From assembly GCA_900556515.1 (NCBI GenBank), contig USPH01000003.1, positions 1 through 20,797 of the forward strand: a stretch of DNA of 20,797 nt, given 5' to 3'. Within the stretch, counting starts at the first letter, position 1. Each line of letters starts with the position of its first letter. Made by a program: the position numbers and the translations under genes. This DNA is from an uncultured Collinsella sp. GTDB lineage: Bacteria > Actinomycetota > Coriobacteriia > Coriobacteriales > Coriobacteriaceae. The notes beneath the pieces are model-generated. The model was not told the DNA's origin. It saw nothing but the letters and a program-made list of their open reading frames with translations, and did not search any database. Of the stretch, positions 1 through 9,120 are shown piece by piece.

Positions 1-1
1 G

Positions 2-70
2 CTCGATTGGGACAGGCAGGCCTTCGAGGCCGAGCGCAAAATGGATTCTAAAAAACACCTTGCCAAATAG
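2..70 (+). CDS. C-terminal fragment of an upstream gene, cut by the window start
   Basis: An open frame enters from the left edge and stops at TAG 68-70. It encodes 22 residues, a charged tail that begins LDWDRQAFEAER and ends HLAK. The composition (D, E, R and K rich, helical) looks like a genuine protein tail rather than random translation. Too little is present to name the family. It lies on the same strand as rpsF but 249 bases upstream of it, and a separate promoter candidate lies between them, so it is probably a different transcription unit. No terminator hairpin is obvious directly after the stop. Confidence 0.45.
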   Translation, partial: LDWDRQAFEAERKMDSKKHLAK

Positions 71-219
71 GAGCGTCGGTTTGACTCGACTTGTCCTCAC
101 GGCACCGTATCCTATCCGCAAATCCGTCAAGCTCTTGGTCGGTATTTGGTTGGAACACGCATGAAACGCCGTGCGAGCATAGGCATATGTGGAGGTCATG
201 AGGTTGTAGCTGCATATTC

Positions 220-248
220 TTGCGGCCTGGGAGGTTGAAAGATATTAT
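220..248 (+). promoter_or_regulatory. Candidate sigma-A promoter of the rpsF operon
   Basis: TTGCGG (220-225) and TATTAT (243-248) are separated by 17 bases. The -10 matches consensus at five of six positions and the -35 at three. Transcription would start near 255, giving a leader of about 65 nt that begins just before the hairpin at 265-293. The upstream stretch 71-219 contains an isolated TTGACT (81-86), but no -10 at a suitable distance, and nothing else recognisable. Confidence 0.4.
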
Positions 249-264
249 TACCAAGTCTTTTCCT

Positions 265-314
265 GCTTCAGGCGCACCTTCACGACCTGAAGCCACATTT
301 GCCCAGAGGAGGTG
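265..314 (+). promoter_or_regulatory. Structured rpsF leader: hairpin with loop complementary to the Shine-Dalgarno
   Basis: GCTTCAGG (265-272) pairs perfectly with CCTGAAGC (286-293), leaving a 13-nt loop. Loop bases CACCTTC (275-281) are complementary to GGAGGTG (308-314), the core of the rpsF Shine-Dalgarno, with six Watson-Crick pairs and one G-U. The two helices can form together as an H-type pseudoknot (connecting loops of 2, 4 and 14 nt) that would hide the ribosome-binding site. Autoregulation of rpsF leaders by the S6:S18 complex is known in many bacteria. I do not see the CCG signature of that published motif here, so this may be a different design. The base pairing is seen; the regulation is inferred. 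Confidence 0.5.
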
Positions 315-319
315 ACAAT

Positions 320-613
320 ATGAAGGCTTATGAACTGCTGTTCTTTGTTGACCCGTCGCTCGACCCCGAGACTCGTCTCGCTGTTATGAAGCGTATCGAT
401 ACCACGATCGCTGAGGGCGCTGGCAAGGTCGACTCCGTTGACGAGTGGGGCAAGCGCAAGCTCGCCTACGAGATCAACGACCTCACCGATGGTGACTACA
501 CCCTCATCAACTTCCACGCAGATCCTACCCAGATCGCCGAGCTTGATCGCGTCCTGCGCATCACCGACGCTGTGGTCCGCCACATGATCGTCCGTCGCGA
601 CGACCAGGAGTAA
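320..613 (+). CDS. rpsF: 30S ribosomal protein S6
   Basis: S6 binds 16S rRNA in the platform of the small subunit as a heterodimer with S18, which is encoded two genes downstream. The product has 97 residues, normal for the family. It begins MKAYELLFFVDPSLD and ends in an acidic tail (RRDDQE), as S6 usually does. It also has the conserved central stretch EWGKRKLAYEI and a GDYTLINF strand. The start at ATG 320 is set by a near-perfect Shine-Dalgarno, AGGAGGTGA at 307-315, four bases upstream. An in-frame TTG at 299 would add seven residues but lies ahead of that site. It is first in the operon with ssb, rpsR and rplI. Translation may be controlled by the leader structure at 265-314. Confidence 0.97.
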   Translation: MKAYELLFFVDPSLDPETRLAVMKRIDTTIAEGAGKVDSVDEWGKRKLAYEINDLTDGDYTLINFHADPTQIAELDRVLRITDAVVRHMIVRRDDQE

Positions 614-661
614 GACTGTCGTTTTGGACTGGGCTTGTGCCCCAAGAGGAAGTAGTGAGTT

Positions 662-1114
662 ATGAGCATCAATCGAGTGAACATCACCGGTAACCTCACG
701 CGTGATCCCGAGCTGCGCGCCACCGCCGGCGGAACCCAGGTTCTGTCCTTTGGCGTCGCCGTGAACGATCGTCGCCGCAACCCGCAGACTGGCGAGTGGG
801 AGGACTATCCCAACTTTGTCGACTGCACCATGTTCGGCACCCGCGCCGAGGCCGTGAGCCGTTTCCTGGCAAAGGGAAACAAGGTCGCGATCGAGGGCAA
901 GCTGCGCTACAGCTCTTGGGAGCGCGACGGCCAGCGCCGGAGCAAGCTTGAGGTCATCGTCGATGAGATCGAGTTTATGAGCTCCCGTGGTGGCCAGGGT
1001 GGCTACGATCAGGGCGGTTACGCCCCCGCAGCTCCCGCGCCCGCAGCACGTCCCGCCGCGCCGGTGGCTACGCCGCCTGCGGTCGACGTCTACGATGAGG
1101 ACATCCCGTTCTAA
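662..1114 (+). CDS. ssb: Single-stranded DNA-binding protein
   Basis: SSB coats single-stranded DNA during replication, repair and recombination and recruits partners through its C-terminal tip. The 150-residue product has the OB fold at about residues 1-108 (MSINRVNITGNLTRDPELR at the start, then the FVDCTMFGTRAEAV and EGKLRYSSWE strands). A flexible linker rich in Gly, Tyr, Pro and Ala follows (about 109-141), and the acidic tip is DEDIPF, the partner-binding motif. Length and layout are typical. The start is ATG 662 with AGAGGA at 645-650 as a rather distant Shine-Dalgarno. The gene lies between rpsF and rpsR, the standard bacterial arrangement. The 48-base gap to rpsF holds a small GGGC/GCCC hairpin around 631-642, of doubtful significance. 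Confidence 0.97.
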   Translation: MSINRVNITGNLTRDPELRATAGGTQVLSFGVAVNDRRRNPQTGEWEDYPNFVDCTMFGTRAEAVSRFLAKGNKVAIEGKLRYSSWERDGQRRSKLEVIVDEIEFMSSRGGQGGYDQGGYAPAAPAPAARPAAPVATPPAVDVYDEDIPF

Positions 1115-1141
1115 GGGTTGTTCACCTATTTTTGAGTGAGA

Positions 1142-1167
1142 GGCGACTTTGGTTCGCCGAAGTTGCC
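1142..1167 (+). promoter_or_regulatory. 11-bp hairpin with UUCG loop upstream of the rpsR ribosome-binding site
   Basis: Bases 1142-1152 pair with 1157-1167 around a TTCG tetraloop (1153-1156). All eleven positions pair, two of them as G-U. No T-run follows, so this is not an intrinsic terminator. It ends six bases before the rpsR Shine-Dalgarno (AAAGG, about 1173-1177). It could stabilise or mark a processing point in the operon mRNA, or tune rpsR translation relative to ssb. The structure is seen; the role is inferred. Confidence 0.55.
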
Positions 1168-1186
1168 AAATGAAAGGTATTTTGAC

Positions 1187-1453
1187 ATGGCTAATGATTA
1201 TTCTGCACGTCAGCCGCGTCGTAAGTACTGCCAGTTCTGCAAGGAGAACACTGAGTTCATCGACTATAAGGACACTCAGCTTCTCCGTAAGTACATGACC
1301 GACCGTGGCAAGATCAAGCCCCGTCGCGTCACTGGCGCTTGCACGCAGCATCAGCATGACATCGCCAACGCCATCAAGCGCGCCCGCGAGATGGCTCTCC
1401 TGCCGTACACCGTCCCCGTGGTTTCCTCTCGTGGCAACCGCGACCGCGGCTAA
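1187..1453 (+). CDS. rpsR: 30S ribosomal protein S18, zinc-binding (C+) type
   Basis: S18 pairs with S6 in the platform of the 30S subunit. The product has 88 residues and carries the family core [19 protein letters not shown] followed by PRRVTGAC. Cys15 and Cys18 (CQFC) together with Cys52 and His55 (CTQH) form the four-ligand zinc site that distinguishes the C+ form from the zinc-free paralogue induced by zinc starvation in some actinobacteria. The start at ATG 1187 gives the usual MANDYS-type N-terminus with a GAAAGG Shine-Dalgarno about ten bases upstream. An in-frame GTG at 1136 would translate through the hairpin at 1142-1167 and is unlikely. It lies 15 bases before rplI. Confidence 0.96.
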   Translation: MANDYSARQPRRKYCQFCKENTEFIDYKDTQLLRKYMTDRGKIKPRRVTGACTQHQHDIANAIKRAREMALLPYTVPVVSSRGNRDRG

Positions 1454-1468
1454 GAAGGGAGACGCATC

Positions 1469-2008
1469 ATGAAGGTTATTCTTCTCGATGAGATCAAGGG
1501 CAAGGGCGGCGAGGGTGACGTCGTAGAGGTCGCTCAGGGTTACGCTGAGAACTTCCTGTTCCCCAAGAAGCTCGCTGTTGCCGCCACCAAGGGCAACCTC
1601 AAGCAGCTTGACGAGCGTCGCAACAACATCGCCAAGCGCGAGGCCGTCCGTCTGGCTATCGCCAACGAGACCAAGGCTGCCTTCGAGGGCAAGACGGTTA
1701 CCGTTGACGTCAAGGTCGGCGACGAGGGCATCCTCTTTGGCTCCGTTACCGCCGCTATGATCGCTGACGCCATCAAGGCTCAGCTCGGTATGGACATCGA
1801 CCGCAAGCGCGTCGAGCTCGGTAAGCCCATCAAGGTTGCCGGTGCCCACACCGTTGCCATCTCGCTGTACCGCGAGATCAAGGCCGAGGTTGTCGTTCTC
1901 GTCGGCGTTACCGCCGAGGAGCTCGCTGCCGAGGCTGAGGTCGAGGAGGCCGCTGAGGTCGCCGAGGCCGAGACCGCCGAGGTCGAGACTGAGGCTGCTG
2001 CCGAGTAG
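1469..2008 (+). CDS. rplI: 50S ribosomal protein L9 with an acidic Ala/Glu-rich tail
   Basis: L9 binds 23S rRNA near the base of the L1 stalk and has two globular domains joined by a long helix. The N-domain begins MKVILLDEIKGKGGEGDVV and has GYAENFLFPKKLA. The connecting helix is about residues 45-75, and the C-domain ends near residue 150 (EIKAEVVVLVGV). The family is normally about 147-150 residues. This one has 179, because about 27 residues of almost pure Glu, Ala, Val and Thr follow. ATG 1469 has AAGGGAG at 1456-1462, close behind the rpsR stop, so the two are probably translationally coupled. It is the last gene of the operon, 32 bases ahead of a strong terminator. Confidence 0.96.
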   Translation: MKVILLDEIKGKGGEGDVVEVAQGYAENFLFPKKLAVAATKGNLKQLDERRNNIAKREAVRLAIANETKAAFEGKTVTVDVKVGDEGILFGSVTAAMIADAIKAQLGMDIDRKRVELGKPIKVAGAHTVAISLYREIKAEVVVLVGVTAEELAAEAEVEEAAEVAEAETAEVETEAAAE

Positions 2009-2040
2009 CATTTGCTGCAACGCAACAATCTTGTTCTAAG

Positions 2041-2079
2041 AAGGGCGCTCTGGGAAACCAGGGCGCCCTTTTGTTTTTT
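2041..2079 (+). terminator. Intrinsic terminator of the rpsF-ssb-rpsR-rplI operon
   Basis: AAGGGCGC (2041-2048) pairs with GCGCCCTT (2063-2070). The stem continues inward for five more pairs (one G-U) to a GAAA tetraloop at 2054-2057, giving 13 pairs in all. The T-rich tail TTTTGTTTTTT (2069-2079) follows directly. This is a textbook Rho-independent terminator and separates the ribosomal operon from dnaB. Confidence 0.95.
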
Positions 2080-2190
2080 GCGCTGAGCGAGCGTCATGGT
2101 GAACGTTGCGTCGAAGTCCTATATACAGGACCGTTCATCCGTTTGGTTCGGTGATGATTGGCGGCGCGCGGCGCGTTTTGGGACCGTGGC

Positions 2191-2199
2191 TGATACTAT
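2191..2199 (+). promoter_or_regulatory. Possible extended -10 promoter of dnaB
   Basis: TGATACTAT (2191-2199) has the form of an extended -10 (TG, one base, then TACTAT, four of six matches). No good -35 is visible at 16-18 bases; that stretch is a GC-only run. Transcription would begin near 2206, about 27 bases ahead of the dnaB start. A second AT-rich patch at 2120-2127 is an alternative. dnaB needs a promoter in this gap because a strong terminator lies upstream. Confidence 0.3.
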
Positions 2200-2232
2200 G
2201 GATGCTCGCAAGCGATATGAATGAGGATGCTC

Positions 2233-3624
2233 ATGGCATATGACGATAGGGAGACCGGGCTGACGGTTGAGGACCGCGGCTCAAAGTTGGGTCTTCCCCA
2301 AAACCAAGATGCAGAGGCCAATGTACTGGCCGCTATGCTGCTATCGCCCGAGGTGGTCGAAGAGGCCCAGGTCGAGCTGCAGCCCGATGACTTCTACCGG
2401 CCCATTCATAAGACCATCTATACCGCGATGGTCGATATGTACAACAGTCGCATTCCCATCGACTCCATTTCGCTGATCGATTACCTGCGAAGCATCAACA
2501 AACTCGATGCCGTGGGCGGCGAAGCGTACATTTTGGAGTTGATGGGTCAGACCCTGTCGCTCGTCAACTGGCAGCACCATGCCGCCATCGTTCGCCGTGA
2601 TTCGATGCTGCGTGAGCTGATCGGCGCCACCAACGAGATCAACGCGCTGGCATATAACGCCCCCACCGACACCAAAGAGGTTGTCGAGCTGGCCGAGAGC
2701 AAGCTGCTCAAGGTTACAGCGCGCGAGGTCAAGTCGAGCTACAAGACGCTGACCGAGTTTATGGTCGAGGCCTATAACGAGGCCGAGGAAGTGTGCCAGG
2801 CCGGTGGCCAGGCTGCGGGCGTGCCCACGGGCTTCCCGTCGCTCGACCGCATGCTCATGGGTTTTCGCGAGGGCCAGCTCATCATCATCGGCGCCCGTCC
2901 TGCTGTAGGTAAGACGTCGTTCGCTCTGAACCTGGCACTTAACGCTGCCGCTGCCGGTTATACCGTCGGCTTTTTCTCGCTGGAGATGTCGGGCAAGGAA
3001 ATTGCCCAGCGTCTGATTTGCGCCTACGCCATGATTTCGATCAGCGACTTCCGCATGGGCCGCATTAGCCCCGAGCAGTGGGCCAATATCAACGAGGCTA
3101 CGCAGACCTTGTCCAAGCTCGATATTCTGATTGACGATACGCCCGGCACCACAGTGACCGAGATTCGCGCCAAGAGCCGCCGTATGCTCCATAACAAGGA
3201 GAAGGCAATCATCATCCTGGACTACCTGCAGCTGGTGAGTCCTCCGCCGGGACGCCGCTCCGAGAGCCGTACCGTCGAGGTCTCGGAGATGTCGCGTGGT
3301 TTGAAGATCATGGCCAAGGAGCTCAAGATCCCGCTCATCGCGCTGTCACAGCTCTCGCGTCAGGTCGAATCCCGTACCGGCAAGCGCCCGCAGCTTTCCG
3401 ACCTTCGTGAATCGGGCTCCATCGAGCAGGACGCCGATATCGTTATGTTCTTGGACCGCTCCGCCGACGAGGCCGAAGCCTCGCGCGACGATCGACCCGA
3501 CGAGGGCGTTACACGTATCGTCGTGGCCAAGAACCGTTCGGGCCCGATCGGCGACGTCGACCTGATGTTCCTGCCGGCATCCACCAAGTTCTATGAGCTT
3601 GATGGGGCACATGCCGAGGAGTAG
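2233..3624 (+). CDS. dnaB: Replicative DNA helicase DnaB
   Basis: DnaB is the ring-shaped hexameric ATPase that unwinds the chromosomal fork and recruits primase. The 463-residue product has the small helical N-terminal domain (about 20-125, with NQDAEANVLAAMLLSPE), a linker and a RecA-like motor domain. Walker A is GARPAVGKTS with Lys227, and Walker B is IIILD with Asp330, followed by YLQLV. LRESGSIEQDADIVMFL and the arginine-finger region VVAKNRSG are present near the C-terminus. No intein interrupts it. ATG 2233 is preferred because GAGG at 2223-2226 lies six bases ahead. In-frame ATGs at 2221 and 2227 have no usable site. Its position after rplI is the usual one in many bacteria, but here a terminator makes it a separate unit. 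Confidence 0.97.
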   Translation: MAYDDRETGLTVEDRGSKLGLPQNQDAEANVLAAMLLSPEVVEEAQVELQPDDFYRPIHKTIYTAMVDMYNSRIPIDSISLIDYLRSINKLDAVGGEAYILELMGQTLSLVNWQHHAAIVRRDSMLRELIGATNEINALAYNAPTDTKEVVELAESKLLKVTAREVKSSYKTLTEFMVEAYNEAEEVCQAGGQAAGVPTGFPSLDRMLMGFREGQLIIIGARPAVGKTSFALNLALNAAAAGYTVGFFSLEMSGKEIAQRLICAYAMISISDFRMGRISPEQWANINEATQTLSKLDILIDDTPGTTVTEIRAKSRRMLHNKEKAIIILDYLQLVSPPPGRRSESRTVEVSEMSRGLKIMAKELKIPLIALSQLSRQVESRTGKRPQLSDLRESGSIEQDADIVMFLDRSADEAEASRDDRPDEGVTRIVVAKNRSGPIGDVDLMFLPASTKFYELDGAHAEE

Positions 3625-3651
3625 GACAGGCGCCCGTTGCACGGGTATACT
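3623..3651 (+). promoter_or_regulatory. Candidate purA promoter overlapping the dnaB stop codon
   Basis: AGGACA (3623-3628) and TATACT (3646-3651) are spaced 17 bases apart. The -35 matches consensus at four of six positions and the -10 at five. The -35 overlaps the dnaB stop (TAG 3622-3624). Transcription would start near 3658. The leader up to purA can form a six-pair hairpin, CATGGC (3680-3685) with GCCATG (3696-3701), just before the purA Shine-Dalgarno. No terminator is visible after dnaB, so read-through from dnaB is also possible. Confidence 0.55.
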
Positions 3652-3708
3652 GGGAATGTTTTGTGCTTCTGCGTGCCGGCATGGCGCGTAGACAGGCCAT
3701 GAATGTAA

Positions 3709-5004
<1,296 letters not shown>

Positions 5005-5026
5005 TCGGGACTATTTGGTTATTGCG

Positions 5027-5070
5027 ATATACCCCTCTGCAGCCCGGACGGGCGGCCGAGGGGTATATTT
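5027..5070 (+). terminator. Inverted repeat between purA and purD: terminator, attenuator or operator
   Basis: ATATACCCCTC (5027-5037) and GAGGGGTATAT (5058-5068) form a perfect 11-bp inverted repeat. The 20-base spacer can itself fold into a small GCCC/GGGC hairpin (5042-5045 with 5050-5053). It begins 22 bases after the purA stop. The tail (TATATTT) is only weakly U-rich, so termination would be inefficient. The right arm contains TATATT (5064-5069), a good -10 for purD, so the repeat could equally be an operator dyad at the purD promoter. No convincing -35 is present. The symmetry is certain; the function is not. Confidence 0.5.
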
Positions 5071-5122
5071 GCTTGCAAAGGGCTCGCGCGGAGCGGGCCG
5101 TTCATCCATAGAGGAGGCACCC

Positions 5123-6427
<1,305 letters not shown>

Positions 6428-6448
6428 AATCCGAGAGGAATGAGACGG

Positions 6449-7144
6449 ATGGACGAGAAGAACGAAGAGCTCGTGGACGCGCAGATCGTCGAAGAGGACA
6501 GCCGCATGTATGGGCACGCCGAGGGCGAGCCTGGTGGTGAGGTCGCTGACGAGCCGGCGCTGGTGTTGGGCGATGACGACCCGCACGATGCCGAGCTGCA
6601 CGAGAAGATTCTTTCGGAGGAGTGCGCCTGGAAGGGCAAGATTCTCGACGTCCACCGGCTTGAGGTTGAGCTGCCCAACGGTCACCGCAGCGCCCGCGAT
6701 ATCGTTCGCCATCCGGGTGCGGCGGCCGTTGTGGCACTGACCGAGAGCGGCAAGATCGTACTGGTGCGTCAGTACCGCACCGCCATCGACCGCGTGACGG
6801 TCGAGATTCCTGCCGGCAAGCTCGACCCGGGCGAGGACCCGCTCGATTGCGCCAAGCGCGAACTGCATGAGGAGACGGGCTTTAGGGCTGGTCGTATTCG
6901 CTTTTTGACGTCGATTGTCACGTCCTGCGGTTTTTGCGATGAGATCATCCATATCTACTTGGCTACCAAGCTCGAGTTTGATGCGCCCAACCCCGATGAT
7001 GACGAGTTTGTCAACGTGGACCTGGTGCCGCTGCACGAGCTGATCGACGCCGTACTCGACGGCAAGATCGAAGACGCCAAGACCGTCGTAGGCGCCTTGG
7101 CCTGTGACAGCATCGCGCATCGCCTTGGGGGCGCGGAGCTTTAA
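6449..7144 (+). CDS. Nudix hydrolase, ADP-ribose pyrophosphatase type
   Basis: Enzymes of this group cut ADP-ribose and related nucleoside diphosphate sugars into AMP and a sugar phosphate. The 231-residue product carries a complete Nudix box at residues 123-145: G123, E129, then RELHEETGF, with the metal-binding glutamates present. A proline sits just before the box (EIPAGKLDPGE), as usual in the ADP-ribose class. The catalytic domain begins around residue 55 (SEECAWKGKILDVHRLEV). The first 50 or so residues are an acidic, low-complexity extension not usual for the family. ATG 6449 is preferred over 6440 because GAGAGGA (6433-6439) abuts the latter. It lies 21 bases behind purD, consistent with nucleotide housekeeping. 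The exact substrate is inferred. Confidence 0.9.
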   Translation: MDEKNEELVDAQIVEEDSRMYGHAEGEPGGEVADEPALVLGDDDPHDAELHEKILSEECAWKGKILDVHRLEVELPNGHRSARDIVRHPGAAAVVALTESGKIVLVRQYRTAIDRVTVEIPAGKLDPGEDPLDCAKRELHEETGFRAGRIRFLTSIVTSCGFCDEIIHIYLATKLEFDAPNPDDDEFVNVDLVPLHELIDAVLDGKIEDAKTVVGALACDSIAHRLGGAEL

Positions 7145-7147
7145 CGA

Positions 7148-7163
7148 GCGGGGATGATCCCGC
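7148..7163 (+). terminator. Weak hairpin after the Nudix gene
   Basis: GCGGG (7148-7152) pairs with CCCGC (7159-7163), with a possible additional G-T pair and an ATGA loop. It lies three bases after the Nudix stop. The following bases, AGGTTTGTG, are poor in T, so it would terminate weakly if at all. It may instead be the first of several hairpins leading up to the ABC transporter gene. Confidence 0.3.
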
Positions 7164-7183
7164 AGGTTTGTGTAAGTCAGCGA

Positions 7184-7281
7184 AAGTGCTCCATTTGAGA
7201 CAAGGTGGCCTAAAAGAGGAGGGAAGCGTATGGATATACGCGACCGACGATTGAAGGCCAGATTGTCCAAATGGGGCACTT
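7184..7281 (+). repeat. 98-nt imperfect palindrome enclosing a start codon of the exporter gene
   Basis: The arm 7184-7211 pairs with 7255-7281: 14 pairs (one G-U), a single bulged A at 7198, five more pairs, a 2x2 mismatch, then six pairs, 25 in all. The 43-nt loop carries GAGGAGGG (7216-7223) and ATG 7230. The ATG itself sits in an inner hairpin, GCGTAT (7226-7231) with ATACGC (7236-7241). Either this is a structured 5' leader controlling the exporter, or a palindromic (MITE or REP-like) repeat inserted at the gene's 5' end that supplied a new start. Copies elsewhere in the genome would decide; one window cannot. Confidence 0.65.
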
Positions 7282-9101
7282 GCAGCGTCGAGACGAAACG
7301 CGGTTTGGTAAAACCGCGTAAGGTGATTATGTTTAAGAGGTTTCTTTCGTATTACAAGCCCCAGATGGGGCTTTTTGTTGCTGATACTGTTTGTGCTCTG
7401 GTGCTTGCCGCCATTGACCTGGCGTTCCCCATTATTCTGCGCAATTTGACCGGTGGGCTGTTTACTCAGGGTCAGGCTGCCATTATGCAGGCGCTCGGCA
7501 TGATCGCGGTGGGCTTGGTGTTGATGTATGCCGTCCGCTGCGCCTGCCGCTACTTTGTGAGCTATTGGGGTCACGTGATGGGCGCGCGCATGGAGTCCAA
7601 GATGCGCGAGGACCTGTTCGACCAGTATGAGCGCTTTAGCTTTGCGTACTTCGACCGCAACAGCTCGGGCGACATGATGAGCCGCGTGGTCAACGACCTG
7701 TTCGATATCTGCGAGGCGGCGCACCACGTGCCCGAGTGGATCATCATCTGCGGCATCGAGATTATCGGCTCGTTTGTGATTCTCTTTACCATCGCCCCGG
7801 TGCTGGCGCTCGCCATGGCCGTGGTGACGGCGGCGTTTGCGGTCATCATGTTTTGGCAGAACATGCGCATGCGCGAGGTCTTTAGCGACAACCGCAAAAA
7901 GATCAGCGGCATCAATGCACAGCTGCAGGATTCGCTGGCGGGCATGCGCGTGGTCAAGAGCTTTGCCAATGAGGAGACCGAACGCTTCAAGTTCCGCGCC
8001 TCAAACAATCGCTATCTTTCGTCCAAGGAGAACATGTATCACGCCATGGGCGTCTATACCGCGACGTATGGCCTGCTCTCGGGTGTGCTCTATGTGATCG
8101 TGGTGCTGCTGGGCGGCTGGCTGGTCGCCCAGGGACAGCTGCAGGCGGTCGATATGGCGACCTTTGCACTCTATATTTCGCTGTTCTGCACGCCGCTTGA
8201 GACGCTCGTCAGTTCGGCCGAAACGTATCAGAAGGCTATCGCCGGCTTTAAGCGTATGGACGAGGTGCTCTCGACCGCGCCGGATATCCAGGACAAGCCG
8301 GGCGCCACGGATCTGCAGGTGACTGCCGGCGCCGTGGAGTATCACGACGTGTGCTTTAACTATGAGGATGTCGAGCTGGGCGAGGGTGATGCCGACGAGC
8401 GTCCCGTTATCGACCATATGGATCTGTCCATCAAGCCCGGGCAGACCATCGCTTTGGTTGGCCCTTCGGGCGGTGGCAAGTCCACGACCTGTTCGCTGTT
8501 GCCGCGCTTTTATGACGTGGCTGCCGGATCCATTAGCATCGACGGCCAGGACGTGCGTGATGTGACGCAGCAGAGCCTGCGTCGCGCCATCGGCCTGGTG
8601 CAGCAGGATGTCTATCTGTTTGACGGTACGATTGGCGAGAACATCGCCTACGGCAAGCCGGGCGCTACGGCGGAAGAGATCGCCGAGGCGGCCCGTCGCG
8701 CCAACATCGATGCCTTTATCGAGTCGCTTCCACAGGGCTATGACACGGTCGTGGGCGAGCGCGGCAGCCGTCTTTCGGGCGGACAGAAGCAGCGTGTTGC
8801 CATCGCGCGCGTGTTTCTCAAGAACCCCAAGATCCTGATTTTGGACGAGGCGACGAGTGCTTTGGATAACGAGAGCGAGGAGGCGGTCCAGGAGTCGCTC
8901 GAAGAGCTGGCACGCGGCCGCACCACGATTATCATCGCCCACCGTCTTTCGACCATTAAGCATGCCGATGAGATTGCGACCGTTGAGCATGGTCGCGTTG
9001 TGGAACGTGGCACGCATGAACAGCTTCTCGCCCGTGGCGGCACCTATGCCCGTTACTATCGAATGCAGTTCGAAGGTGCGCGTGCGCACGAGCTCGACTG
9101 A
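7230..9101 (+). CDS. ABC exporter, fused membrane and ATPase half-transporter
   Basis: This is a type IV (MsbA/MDR-like) exporter half that should act as a dimer in the cytoplasmic membrane. The 623-residue product has a six-helix membrane domain (about 48-330) and a nucleotide-binding domain (about 365-620). The latter has Walker A GPSGGGKST (411-419), signature LSGGQ (515-519), Walker B ILILDE (535-540) and the H-loop His571. All key residues are intact. Two starts are plausible. ATG 7230 has GAGGAGGG six bases ahead; ATG 7329 (MFKRFLSYYKP, 590 residues) has AAGGTG and matches where such exporters usually begin. The 33 extra residues are basic and lie largely within the palindrome 7184-7281. 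The substrate is unknown. The next gene, 19 bases on, is probably co-transcribed. Confidence 0.93.
   Translation: MDIRDRRLKARLSKWGTCSVETKRGLVKPRKVIMFKRFLSYYKPQMGLFVADTVCALVLAAIDLAFPIILRNLTGGLFTQGQAAIMQALGMIAVGLVLMYAVRCACRYFVSYWGHVMGARMESKMREDLFDQYERFSFAYFDRNSSGDMMSRVVNDLFDICEAAHHVPEWIIICGIEIIGSFVILFTIAPVLALAMAVVTAAFAVIMFWQNMRMREVFSDNRKKISGINAQLQDSLAGMRVVKSFANEETERFKFRASNNRYLSSKENMYHAMGVYTATYGLLSGVLYVIVVLLGGWLVAQGQLQAVDMATFALYISLFCTPLETLVSSAETYQKAIAGFKRMDEVLSTAPDIQDKPGATDLQVTAGAVEYHDVCFNYEDVELGEGDADERPVIDHMDLSIKPGQTIALVGPSGGGKSTTCSLLPRFYDVAAGSISIDGQDVRDVTQQSLRRAIGLVQQDVYLFDGTIGENIAYGKPGATAEEIAEAARRANIDAFIESLPQGYDTVVGERGSRLSGGQKQRVAIARVFLKNPKILILDEATSALDNESEEAVQESLEELARGRTTIIIAHRLSTIKHADEIATVEHGRVVERGTHEQLLARGGTYARYYRMQFEGARAHELD
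7298..7325 (+). promoter_or_regulatory. 9-bp hairpin abutting a second Shine-Dalgarno of the exporter gene
   Basis: ACGCGGTTT (7298-7306) pairs perfectly with AAACCGCGT (7311-7319) around GGTA. It is followed at once by AAGGTG (7320-7325) and, three bases later, by the in-frame ATG 7329. A hairpin placed exactly ahead of a good ribosome-binding site suggests that 7329 is a used, and perhaps regulated, start. The alternative is that it is simply coding sequence for the N-terminal extension. Confidence 0.45.
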
Positions 9102-9120
9102 TTGATATGACAGGAAGTTT

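Noticed and set aside
1136..1186. N-terminal extension of S18 from GTG 1136.
   Set aside because: It would translate through a stable hairpin, has no ribosome-binding site, and S18 proteins begin at the position of ATG 1187.
248..2020. A 590-codon minus-strand frame across the rpsF-rplI operon.
   Set aside because: Same cause: antisense to four certain genes, with no domain and no ribosome-binding site of note.
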